Shown here: positions 23,660 through 34,759 of the stretch, piece by piece
Layout of the letters: every line of letters begins with the position of its first letter
How positions within the stretch are numbered: the first letter of the stretch is position 1
Assembly: GCA_900074885.1 (NCBI GenBank)
Contig: FJUW01000024.1
Span: forward strand, 248,001 to 312,000
DNA: 64,000 nucleotides
Direction: 5' to 3'
Source of the DNA: Rhynchosporium graminicola
Taxonomy: Eukaryota; Ascomycota; Leotiomycetes; Helotiales; Ploettnerulaceae
Translations under genes and position numbers: made by a program
Notes under the pieces: model-generated
The model's database searches: none
Told to the model about the DNA's origin: nothing
Seen by the model: only the letters and a program-made list of their open reading frames with translations

Positions 23660-24200
23660 AAAGGAAGTTCGACTATTAGGTTGAACGAGAGGTCGACGGG
23701 GATATCAGAACTAGAGGGTTCCGCGCTTACTAACTTAGTATCGTTAGATACTCCTTCCTTTTCCTATTTCTCCTTTTCTTCTTTTTCTAGAGCTTTAAGA
23801 GTATTAAGCTTAGCTATCGAGTTCAGACTAGTAGTAATTATCTTTTATTACTATTTATATAAGAAACGTTTCTATTTCTTTAACCTTATAATTCGCATAT
23901 AGAACTTAGCTATAGCTAAGTCTTCCTTATCCTCTAATTTTTCGATTTAGGAATTAAGACTTTCCTATTCGGAAGCTATAAGTATCCGATTCCTTATACG
24001 AATATCGCAGGATTTATTTAGTTAAGTATAATAACTATATCTAGTTAGTTTAAGATCGCGAGGCGATATATACTTTTTATATTCCGCCTTTTTATATCTA
24101 ATATATAGTATTATAATTTTACTACTTAATTCTATTTATCTTCCGAGTATAATAAAATCGACTCGTTTAGTTAAGCGTTCAGGGGGTATAATAAAAGAAG
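23660..24200 (-). pseudogene. Antisense accessory frame of Gypsy-1 (coiled-coil protein, RIP-mutated)
   Basis: On the strand opposite to gag-pol, between the end of pol and the 3' LTR, one frame reads coherently from about 24200 to 23660. It starts with YIRYKKAEYKKYISPRD and RYSYYTQLNKSCD, in which closely spaced Tyr may be former Cys. A long charged helix follows (SQIEKLEDKEDLAIAKFYMR if one stop is read as Gln, and LNTLKALEKEEKEK), and then an acidic Ser/Pro-rich tail. Breaks are TAA/TAG, with no frameshift seen. The frame was probably coding before RIP. I know of no assigned function. Confidence 0.55.
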
Positions 24201-24278
24201 AAGATAGCTATAGGCAGTCGTCGATATTTCCTTAGGCGTACTTAAGCGTAAGGACACGCTAAGACAGAAAGGGGATAG

Positions 24279-24774
24279 TATTACGAACTAGTATAGTTCT
24301 TAGCACTAAAACCGTCCTAGTACTAGAATACTAATAGTACTACCTAGTAGTAAGTACTAGACAGGTTTTAATACTAGAAAAGAGTTAGTACTATTAGAGA
24401 AAAGGCACTAATATAATTATAGTATAAACTAGCAAGTAGTACTATATATCTACCTATATTAAAGTAATAATAATATTATAGCTATAGGTAATCTAAGATC
24501 ACGTAATATACTAGACTACTAGACAGGTCGCGAGAGCTTACGCGCTCTGCAAGACGGTCTTATATAGCTAGTATAAGGGAACGAAGATTCTATATAAGAC
24601 TAGCACTTCTGCTATTAGATAGGAGCTTCGTGCTCAAATTCATATAGTAATTAATACCTGCTTATAATATCTTAATTCTAATTAAGAACCGAACTTCTTA
24701 TTTACTTTACTTTATAGCTAATACTAACCGACGAGCCTATACACCGCGTACTAGTCAGAACCAGGAACGTTATA
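24279..24774 (+). repeat. Gypsy-1 3' LTR
   Basis: 496 bp, followed by the TAGAA target duplication at 24775-24779. Confidence 0.92.
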
Positions 24775-24779
24775 TAGAA

Positions 24780-24855
24780 CTCTTTCTAAATTTAGGATCT
24801 CTAATATACTTTTAAAACTATAAAACCTTATAAGAAAAAACAGAAAGGTATATAT
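24780..24855 (+). pseudogene. Unrecognised coding relic, second part
   Basis: It continues the frame broken by Gypsy-1: after one TAGAA, the reading goes on for about 25 codons to a Lys-rich end (KPYKKKQKGIY) and is cut by the left LTR of Gypsy-2 at 24856. The continuation beyond Gypsy-2 was not found at 54256. Confidence 0.4.
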
Positions 24856-25124
24856 TATGACAACAGCTCACCTGAATATCATATGAAAAGAAGGATAGAT
24901 ACCAGGGCCCAAGTCCATAGGTATCCCGGCATAACTAGTGTCCGACTCGGTATAGTATCGGACTAATACCGGCATATATATATAAGGTACCTTATACTCT
25001 ATCTCTCTTCTTCTTCCTTCCTTATCTTTTTGTTTCCTTAGTAATAGATTATATAAGATCGCTCTTAGCCTTCCTACTTATTTTATTCTTACTTATATAC
25101 CGCCTCGAGTCTTATATCGTTATA
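24856..25124 (+). repeat. Gypsy-2 5' LTR
   Basis: 269 bp. It shares the GAATATCATATGAAAAGAAG block and a CCGCCTCGAGTCTTAT end with the split 3' LTR. Confidence 0.9.
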
Positions 25125-28100
25125 TTAAATAAAAAGATCAAAATAGCCAGAGATAGCTTATTATAATATCTTACTACTAAGTTAGTTATTCGATAACTAC
25201 TCGTATATAGCTAAGATACTAGAGATCTCTCGGATAGCTATAAATCAGGGTTTAATTCAGCTTATCGCAAATAGTATAATAGAGGAGGTCTTCGCTAACG
25301 CTCCTTTAATAACTCTCTTAGTATAAAGGAATTATAGATAGATTTTAAAGAAAGTATAATAAATACCTCGGAACTTTAACCTCTATATATCGCTGCCGAA
25401 ATAGCCCTAATATACCTCTTTTTAAGCTATTATTATAGCTCCTAACTAATAAACTAGAGACTCCTCTAGTTCTAGAGGAACTTAACGCGATCTTTCCTGC
25501 TCTACCTCTGAACCTAATCTGTTATATCTTTTCTTACTTTAAATATCTCTTATACTAGAGAATATTAATAACTTATTAAGGAAGTACTAACTAAGAAAGA
25601 AAGGAAAATAAAAGCGAAATTCACTAGGAGTATAATCGCTAAGTACTCCTATTACTACAGATAACTCGAATCTGATCTGTTCCCTCTTATAATAATTAGC
25701 GAACTAAGAGGAAAAGAATAACTCTCTAGAAAATACTATAAATAGACTAATCTCCGCATAAGATAAGTTCCTTATAGGGGTCCCTTACCTGTCTTCGACT
25801 CTCTTACTAGAACTAGTATTATAATCTCCGCGTATTCTAGAGTTTAATAAGCTAATAAACTCTATTCTAATACGTAGTACTAAGAGGGAGGATAATATTC
25901 CTAATAAACTATTACTCTCTCCTAGCGCCGAATTAGTAGAGTTACGCCTTAAGAAGTCTTATCTTATTAAGAAGATCCTACTCTTAGATAATAGATCAGA
26001 CCTTACCTTCCTCTAATAGAGAGTATTAATATAAGACTAGTTAGCTATAAACGCTAACTATTACCCTATAGACTTCTCCTAGCGTATCCTTATATAGGGA
26101 CTAGTTACTAGATTAGCTAAGGAGTATCTTACGCCTTAGTACTTAGCTAATAAGTTTAAGACTAGTGATAAAATAATCTTCTTATTAAAGAAGAACTTTC
26201 TTACTAGTTTAGAAAAAGATAACTATTATAACGCTTTCTACTACTTAGAAATATAATAACCTAGCTATACTCGCGAGATCTTTACTGAGTTTCGTAGTCG
26301 ATTATAAAGCGCTACTATCTAAAGTAAGATTAAAAAGAAAGAGTAATTCTTCTATATATAAGATAAGATTATACTATCCTTATATACTTCGACCCTTATT
26401 ATTAAACTAATATAGAATAAGGACTACGCTTCTATAGTTAGATCTTTACTTTCTTTTAATACTAAGTATCGCTATAACTTAGAATATACTTATCCCGAGA
26501 AAGCTACTACCTAGATAGTACTATAAGCTTATTATTATTATTATAATCTCTTCTAGTTCTATTTCTTACTAGTCCCTAAGCTTAGCCCCTCGATAAAATA
26601 CTCCCGCGCTATATATATATACTTCTACCTTAGTATAAGCTAGTACTCCTTCCGCGCTAAAACGCTCTGCTACCTCGACCGGAGAACCCCTTAGGTATTA
26701 TAGTTATAGATAGCTTAGTTATATTAAGCTAGATTATCCTAACTTACTTAAAGTTTAATTAATTAATAAATTTCCGGAAGAAGAAAGAGTAACTAAGGAA
26801 GTAATAGAAGATATACTTTCCGAATCTGAATTAATACTAAAGGGAAATGATAAGGCTTAAGTAAAAACTCCTTCTTAGGTCTATATAAATATAATCTCTC
26901 TAATCTTAACTTTAACTCCCTAATAAGAGGTAAGTAATTTATATACTTAACTATAGTTAATATAAATAAGCTAGGAGTCTCTATAAATAGCTTAATCGAT
27001 ACCGGAGCGAATAGCTATCTATTTATTAATCGTACTCTTACTAGATAACTATTAGAGGCCCTTAGTATTAAAATCGAGCTATTACCTTATTCTATTCTAA
27101 TATATAGTTTCTAATAATCCGTTAGAACTTGTATTACTTATTTTATACGTTTATACTTTTCTATTAATAATAAGCGTATTTATAACTACTTTTTTATTCT
27201 CCTCGATTTAAGATAATAAGATATAATTATTAGTATTAAATAGATATAACGATTTCAAGTTAAGCTAGATACGCTCTATTATAAGCTACTATAGCCGGAA
27301 CGATATCTAGTTACCTTCTGATATAATAAGGAGATAATTATAACTCTACTGCTTTATAAACTTAGTATTAATCGATCTTACTAAATTAATACTAACGCGC
27401 GGGACTTAGCTATAAACTAGTTAGATTAATACTAATTACTCTAAATAATAGTAATATAGTATATTAATATATTATCCTTATTATTTAACTTATTTCTACT
27501 TATCGCTAAGGAATCCGAACTCTTTTCCGCTCCGAATTCATCGAGAAAGATACTTGCGCCGAAACTCTACTATAAGTACTTCTCTTAACCTCCGAGGATC
27601 TAGAAACCGGTCCTGATTTACTAAATTAATACTATAGCTTTTTACTTTAATATAAAACGTAAAAGCTCCGAATTATTCTTTATTAATATCTATAAGATAA
27701 ACCGCCTCTTATAAGACTATCTAAATAGCGACTCTCCTGAGGATCCTAATACCGAATAACTCGTAGCTGAAAAGCTACTAGAATAATATTATACCCTTAA
27801 GGAGGCCTTTTCTAAGCAGGATTCTAATATTCTTCTGCTATATCGCTTATATAACTATAAAATTATTCTAGAAGAACTATTACCTAATATATATTCGCCT
27901 CTATATTAGTAATCTATAGATAAACTATAAGTAACTAAGAAGTACCTTATAGAGAACTTAAATAAGGAATTTATCGAATCTAGCTAAAGTCCTTTCGTAT
28001 TATCTATACTATTTATTAAGAAAGCCGATAGAGGATTACGCTTCTATATCGACTATCATAAGCTTAATACGATCACTCGAAAAGATTTATACCTAATACT

Positions 28101-29191
28101 CAGAATCGATAAGCTCTTAACTTATATATCTAAAGTAGTAATTTTTACTAAACTAGATATCCGAGTAGTATTTAACTATATCTATATAGACCCCGAATCA
28201 GAGGAGTATATTACCTTCCGAACTTGCTTTAGATCTTATAAATATAAAGTATTACCTTTTAGGCTCTATAATAGACTTAGTATATACTAATAATATATAA
28301 ATAATATACTACTAGATTACTTAGACGATTTCTATATAGCTTATCTAGATAATATTCTTATATACTTAGAAATACTCTAAGAATACGAGAGATATATTAA
28401 ATTAGTACTATAACGCTTAATAGATACTAGACTTTAAGTAGATATTAAGAAAAGCGAATTCTACGTTACTCGGACTAAGTACCTTAGATATATTATTACT
28501 ACTAATAGAATCGAGCTAGATCCTAAGAAAGTAGTACTATTAGTAGACTAGAAGTACCCTGAAATGATAATAGCTATGAAATCTTTCCTAGGATTCTATA
28601 GTTTCTATTATTAATTTATTCGGAATTTTAGCTTTATTACTAAACCTCTCTTAATACTTATTAGGCCTATAGTACTATAGAATTTCACTAACGATTACAG
28701 GAAATCCTTCGACGAGTTATATTAATAGCTACTATTAGTATAGAAACTATACTATTTCGACTCTAAATTATAAACTAAACTAGAAACTAATACCTCTAAT
28801 AGTATAATAGCTAGAGTTATCTACTAATTATATAAAGATAACTAGTAGTATCTAATTAGATTCTACTCCTATATTCTTAATAGATACGAACTAAACTAAG
28901 AGATCTATAATAAGGAATTATATACTATCATTAAGTCTTTCCGGAAATAGAGACCTGAACTTATATCTTTATAATACTATACTAGCGTATATATAGATTA
29001 TTAACCCTTAGAGTACTTTATAACTACTAAGGTCCTAATTAGTAAGTAAGCTAGATAAATAGAATTCTTATCTGAATTTAACTTCTAAATTATATATACG
29101 CTTAGTAAAGATAACGCTAAAGCTAATATCCTTAGCTATAAGGAATAGAACCTAAGGATATAGGAATAGTAGAAGCGAGATAGTAGATCTC
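25125..29191 (+). pseudogene. Gypsy-2 gag-pol relic, part 1
   Basis: Protease is visible near 26996-27040 as IDTGANSYLFINRTL with its catalytic DTGA intact. RT has KVLPFRLYN near 28240-28270 and YLDDFYIAYLDNILIY near 28318-28365, where the catalytic second Asp is now Asn. RNase H begins near 28780. The frame is interrupted at ATCTC (29187-29191) by the gag-only element. Confidence 0.85.
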
Positions 29192-29320
29192 TATGACGGT
29201 TTGATAGAGAAGAATCAATTGCAGAGGAGAGAAACTATAGAGGCTAGTATATATACACGTGGTAGTGCTAAGACAGGCTACACGAGGCTAAGCGACTAGC
29301 AGTTAGAGCCAGTCGTCACA
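29192..29320 (-). repeat. LTR of the gag-only element (left)
   Basis: 129 bp, starting TATGACGG and ending GTCGTCACA. It pairs with 30832-30960. Confidence 0.9.
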
Positions 29321-29649
29321 CTACCCCCCCCCTCTGAAAAAGCTCGTCCCGAGCGTAGAAATTAATAAAAGAGAGTATAAAAAGGAGTGTAAATATTACT
29401 TCTAATACTAACGTAGCAGAAGTACTCGTGAAATAGTCTCACGAGTCAGCTTCAGAATCACTTAGATTAGTATATATATTCTCAAATAACTCGCCTTCGG
29501 CTTCGTAATTCCTATTCGCTTCCCGAATTTCACTTAGAGTCATATAACTATAAGGGCAGGACTTTGAAAGGTATCCTTTGATCCTGTAAGCTATATAATT
29601 GCCTTGCCTTTTCCACCGAAGTTGCTGTGTACGAGAGGGGCGAGAGCGG

Positions 29650-30220
29650 CCCTTAATTATAGCTAATTAAGTAGTAATATCGGCTATAAGATTTATACTA
29701 GAGGGAGCAGGGGTGAAATTACCCTCAGAATCGATTTAGATTATAGAAATCTCTTCTCTTACTTAATTAAGGTTTAAAATATCCATTAGATCGCTACGAG
29801 AGTTTGAGTGCGAATGGAAATTTGACTTTAGGCGAGAGAGTATAGCCGAGAGGCCAGAAGCAGGAGCATAAGTTCCAGGGGTACTAAAGTGGAGAGATCT
29901 GGAAGAGAGTTACTATACTACCGAAAGATAGTCTTAGTATACCGAAGGAAGTGTAAGTTAAGCTATAAGGCGATTTCGAATTATAGAGTTAAGACCTTAC
30001 CGGAAGGCGATAATCTTATTATTATCAGGCTACGTATTACACCTTACTTCGTAAAGGAGGCGCTTAAATTTTGCGATATACGTAGATAAGGAGTTAGTTC
30101 CTTAGATATACTTATAGAGCTTATCTTCGGCTTCCTGGATCTTCGTAGGAGAGTAATATACGATTAATAGTTAATCTAGAATTAACTAGTAGTTCTAAGT
30201 ATTTATTACCTTTATAACTG
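29650..30220 (-). pseudogene. Gag relic of the gag-only element
   Basis: The minus strand reads KIQEAEDKLYKYI, then TYIAKFKRLLYEVR, then IIAFR and GLNSIIRNRLIA. These match the style of the retrotransposon Gag core (helical, with a YIAKFERLL-like motif). Breaks are TAA/TAG at Gln positions. A plus-strand frame at 29889-30089 is its shadow. Confidence 0.75.
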
Positions 30221-30831
30221 CGAGCTAAGGAAGTACGAGTGATTAAGCTTAACTCTCAAGATTAAGGTATACGTAGTAAAACTGCGCAGTTGAATTGCCG
30301 ATAGCTCCGCTATCGATAGCTAATTTCGCTTCAATTGCCGGAAGCTAAGTATCCTACTTAGTCGCTATACCGTTGAATTTTTCAGGCTCAGGGAGTGAAG
30401 GTTTCGGCCGAGAGGAGGGCGAATTACGCTATTGCAGAGTAAGATTAACGAGCTACTCAAGAAGCTCTATAGCGCTCATCTTAAGGAGTAGTTGAAATCG
30501 AAGAGAAGAAAGAGGTGCTCGATTATTCCGTGAATTATCGATAGCGAAGGAAAGAAAGTAAGGTAAGAAGAGCTTAATTATTCCGAGAACTATCGATAGC
30601 TAAGAAGTAGAAAGGGTAGAGTTTCGATAGCAGTTACCGAGCAGAAGACCGTCGAAAGAGCGAAGAGATAAGGGAGATATTAATTTTATAGTATTACGAC
30701 TACTATTACGTTGCGTTAAAGTAATAGCTCCTGAAGCTATTCGTTGAAGATATTGAATTTGCAGTTCCGAGAACTACTATAGCGTTACGTAGTATAATAG
30801 CGCCCTTAGCAACTGAAAGAATTGATTCTAA

Positions 30832-30960
30832 TATAACGGTTTGATAGAGAAGAATCAATTACAGAGGAGAGAAACTATAGAGGCTAGTATATATACACGT
30901 GGTGGTGCCAAGACAGGCTACGCGAGGCTAAGCGAGTGGCAGTTGGAGCCAGTCGTCACA
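30832..30960 (-). repeat. LTR of the gag-only element (right)
   Basis: 129 bp, starting TATAACGG. It is followed by the ATCTC target duplication. Confidence 0.9.
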
Positions 30961-30965
30961 ATCTC

Positions 30966-31455
30966 GGGTTTTACTACTTCTAAACCGCTTAGACCTTAGG
31001 ATTAACACGGAGCTAGCTAAATATTATATCGATTAAATTAGTTATATATACTTAATATCGCTAAGGACTAATATACTATTAGAACCCGTATATAACTCCT
31101 TTAATTTAATTAAAAAACTATACTAATTTAACTAAGAATTATTCTCTAATAAACGAAATATATTAGGAAATAGCTATATAATTAATAATAGCTTACTACT
31201 TTATAATAGTTATCTATATATATAACGCTATACCCTGTTATATACCTATTTAATTAGCGAAGTCTATAATCAAGTTTCTTCCGCTTATCTAAATACTCGT
31301 AAGACTACTAAAATAATTTCTACTTATTACTACTAGAAAGGACTCGTATCAGATATAAAACAGTACACTCGTAATTACCGCCCTTACTAGTACTCTTATC
31401 CGAAGTAAACGAAATAGTAAGGATTCCTCTACTTATTACTAGTACCTAGCTACCT
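30966..31455 (+). pseudogene. Gypsy-2 pol relic, part 2
   Basis: RIP-mutated pol sequence between the gag-only element and Gypsy-3, expected to hold the RNase H to integrase junction. Few motifs survive. It resumes at 38480 with clear integrase sequence. Confidence 0.65.
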
Positions 31456-31460
31456 TATAT

Positions 31461-31695
31461 TGTAACGACTGGTCAGGTTTGGAGGTTTCTCCCTATTAGT
31501 AGAAACACTTACTGCTAAGCGAGATTACACGAGTAGAGTTTAAGGGCCCCTTTTTATATATATACTTTCCTTCTCTCTCTACTTCTTTACTCCTTAGTTA
31601 TAGATTCTTAAGTGATTCTTACTACTTTATATTCATAATAATATAAGATCTTATTACTTATATAGTTTTAAGACCTTTCTAGAGTAAGCGTTATA
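31461..31695 (+). repeat. Gypsy-3 5' LTR
   Basis: 235 bp. It contains TTTAAGGGCCCCTTTTTATA, which resembles a TATA-box region. Confidence 0.92.
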
Positions 31696-33388
31696 TTATC
31701 TATAACTCTTTTACTTACGTCTAGGAAGATAGTAAATATCTACTTATATTATACTTTTATGCTTAGAGCTACTAAACGCAGGAGACTATACTATACGGAG
31801 AAGGCTTATACTAAGTATAAACTTAAAGAATAGTACTTAAACCGAAGTAACTTAAGTCCGATAAATCGACTACTAGTTCTCCGACTCCCTCTACCTCTTA
31901 TTCTTCGGCGACTCGTAATACTCGCCGTAACCTACTTCTCTCTATAGTAGAGAGTACTCGCGATAACGCCTCGTCCGAGTTAAGCTCCTTAACTCCTATT
32001 ATAATTAACGAACTTACTAAGTCACTAAACCTCCCTAATAATACACATATATTAATAGTAACTATAAGTAACTTATAAGAAGACAGCGCTTACTAGCTAT
32101 AAGAGGCAGAAAGGAAGCTCGCGGAGGAGAGATAATTAAACGCTAACTTATCTGCAGAACTATATTAGTTACGGGACGAGTTCCTAGAATTACGCTAGTT
32201 AACTACTTAGCGCTCTACTAAGTCTATATCATTTGATAACGTTTAATCGCGTATAATACTACTACTATTAATTAAAGAAGATAACGCTACTCTTACGCCT
32301 AATAATTATTATCGAGAATAATCTACCGGAGGAATATCGTTAATATTATACGCTACGCGTATAGAGAAGATACCGAACCTTCTAAATAAGCTCTCTAATA
32401 GAATCGACTATTCTCTAAAACTCTGGGAAATACAGATACGTAACGCCCTCTAGCGCTACTCTAGCTACTTTATCGACGAAGATTACTATAAAGATTAGTT
32501 ACTTAACTAAACAGAAGGAATAGCTAGAACTTACCTAGAACTCTTGTTCTTAGAACTAGAATATAACGAAGAAAGTAGTATAATCGATTCACTCGATATA
32601 ATTACTTAACTTATCTCCTTCTTATCTAATCCATATGACTAATAAACTATAAGAGCTAGCTACTCCGCGCTAAAGATAGATTATAAGTAGACTTTCTAGA
32701 CGTTCTACTACGAGTTTTATACGCTAGCTCGTAAAGCTAGAGTAAATGATTAATCGACTCTGAAAATAGACTTATAGGAGAAGCTACCTGTATAGCTATA
32801 GAAACAGCTCTTCTAATAGTACCGAACGTTAAGGATACTAGAAGAATACGTTAAGGCTATATAAGCTGAAGACTAAGGTTAATTTATTGAAAAGACTTAC
32901 TATTCCGAGTCTTCGGCTAAAGCTAGCGCGACTCGGGAACGCCCTATAAATACCTCCTCCTAGCGCCGTAGTACTAACTCCTCTTCTTATCTGTAAATTA
33001 GTCTTCTTACGCCTGAGAACACTAGTACGACTAGTAAATAAGCACTATACTCTGCACGAAACGATATGCCTCGTGTATAATCGCCGGCGAATACTCCTTG
33101 TTACTTTACGCTTACCTTATACTTACGCTTATCGTCAGCTCGACCTAATACTCTGTATCGAATTAACGTAATTGACGCTAATAACGACGTTAATAGCGAG
33201 TTAGAAGATAATAATAACGAAGAAACGTATAATAACGCCTAGGAGTATATTAAACCGCTAGTAAAAGACTACGCCTAGGGAAAGACTCCTTCCTAGGGAA
33301 TATACGAGATATACGATATCTTAACCTTATAAAGCTTCTTAGTAGTTAATCGTTTACTATACGTACTACTCTTACTAAGAATAGACTC

Positions 33389-33673
33389 TTGTATAAGCTA
33401 CTCGCACTTCTCGATTCTGGAGCTAATAGATACTATTTTATTAATTGTTCTTTTCTTAAATCTCTTTCTTTCTTCTTAAAACCTTTAATTCACTCTCTGC
33501 TAAACGCAATCCCTATTAAAGGCTTCAATAGCGTTAATAGTAGTACTATTAGTTACTATACGATACTTAATTTAATAGTAGATTATCGCGTTCAGGTATT
33601 TACCCCCTTTCTTATTACTACTCTCGGAAACTATAGTATTATACTCGGAAGGGCCTGGCTTTCGGAATATTAA
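33389..33673 (+). pseudogene. Gypsy-3 aspartic protease, open segment
   Basis: An unusually long open stretch for this region, with LALLDSGANRYYFINCSF containing the catalytic DSGA and, about 60 residues on, YSIILGRAWLSEY, the second conserved protease block. It lacks its own start codon in element context and continues a broken gag-pol frame. Confidence 0.8.
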
Positions 33674-34759
33674 GTACTCTTGAATGCCTCTAAACGATAG
33701 ATCATTTAGCTACTATATACTCCTCCTAGTAACGTTTATAGCTCTCCGATCGAGATTAAGGACTTATATAAATACTATACTTACTAGCGCTACTAACACG
33801 ATACTAACGAACGAAACGAACGCCTTAATTAGTTCTGGGAAGCGTACAAGGAATAGCGAAGCGTAGCTAACTCTCCTGTTAATATTCGAGCTGTTATTAA
33901 CTCTATCTTTATTATTAAACGATTATTACTAGCTCGGAAGCGCACTTCTAGGGAGACTTATAGCTATAAAAATATCTAAAACTCTCCCCTAGAGAGTATT
34001 CTATAGGTAACTAACTCTCTATTACTACTGCCGATCAGTTAGGACTATTTCTCTAGCGTTTATATTACTTATTATAGATACGATGAGCCTAAGTGTTTAT
34101 TATCTAAAGAATAAGAATAGAGTAGTAAAGAGAAGTCTTTATACTCTAGAGAAGCTACTAATACACAGCCGAAGTGCGTACGATTCAGTAACGTTATCGC
34201 TTATATCCCGCGTGAATCTCTACTTTAACTCTAATTAGAAGTCTTTATATTAAAGACCTACGTATAAGACTATGCTTATATAATTTATACTATAGATTAA
34301 TAGTTATTCGGAATACTATCTCGCGACTTAATAGAAGCTACTTAAAGTATAAATATAGCTATTATGATATTTCGGAAGCGACTAAGATCATCTCGTGTGC
34401 TCAGACCTCTTCTAGAGCCTCCTACGCTAGAGATTTATATAATTAGCAGCTTAGTTTTCTATCTCTTATATAAACGCTAGAAGTTTTCTAACGATAAGAT
34501 CTTCTTTATTACTCTTCACGAGATAGATAAGCTTCTTAATAACCGAATCGCAGTTTAGTAATATAATATTACTATTGTATCTTTGACTATCGACCTTACG
34601 GAACGTTGCAAAACCGCTTAGTAATTTACTATTAGCTTAAGCGAATTAGATTTAGAACTATAGATCCCTTACGAGTATAGCTAGTAGGTATATATCTTTT
34701 CTAAGGAAGCTAGCGATATTCTCCTTTCTTATCGCTTATGCGATTACCGAATTGAGCTT

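Larger units (their letters stand above)
18025..24774 (+). mobile_element. Gypsy-1: Ty3/Gypsy LTR retrotransposon, RIP-mutated
   Basis: Two 496-bp LTRs, 18025-18520 (starting TGTCACG) and 24279-24774 (starting TATTACG), are flanked by TAGAA at 18020-18024 and 24775-24779. The internal order gag, protease, RT, RNase H, integrase on the plus strand is that of Gypsy. The element is inactive, with many TAG/TAA codons. An additional frame on the minus strand lies between pol and the 3' LTR. Confidence 0.93.
29192..30960 (-). mobile_element. Gag-only non-autonomous LTR element (1.77 kb)
   Basis: Two 129-bp LTRs (29192-29320 and 30832-30960) end in GTCACA and are flanked by ATCTC at 29187-29191 and 30961-30965. 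Seen on the minus strand, the 3' LTR is preceded by a conserved GCTCGGGACGAGC...AGAGGGGGGG polypurine tract, as in chromodomain Gypsy elements. The only recognisable gene is gag; there is no room for pol in the 1.5-kb interior. It must have used enzymes of another element. Confidence 0.88.

Noticed and set aside
29889..30089. Plus-strand 66-codon frame in the gag-only element
   Set aside because: It is the shadow of the minus-strand Gag segment containing TYIAKFKRLLYEVR. It has no start context or domain of its own.
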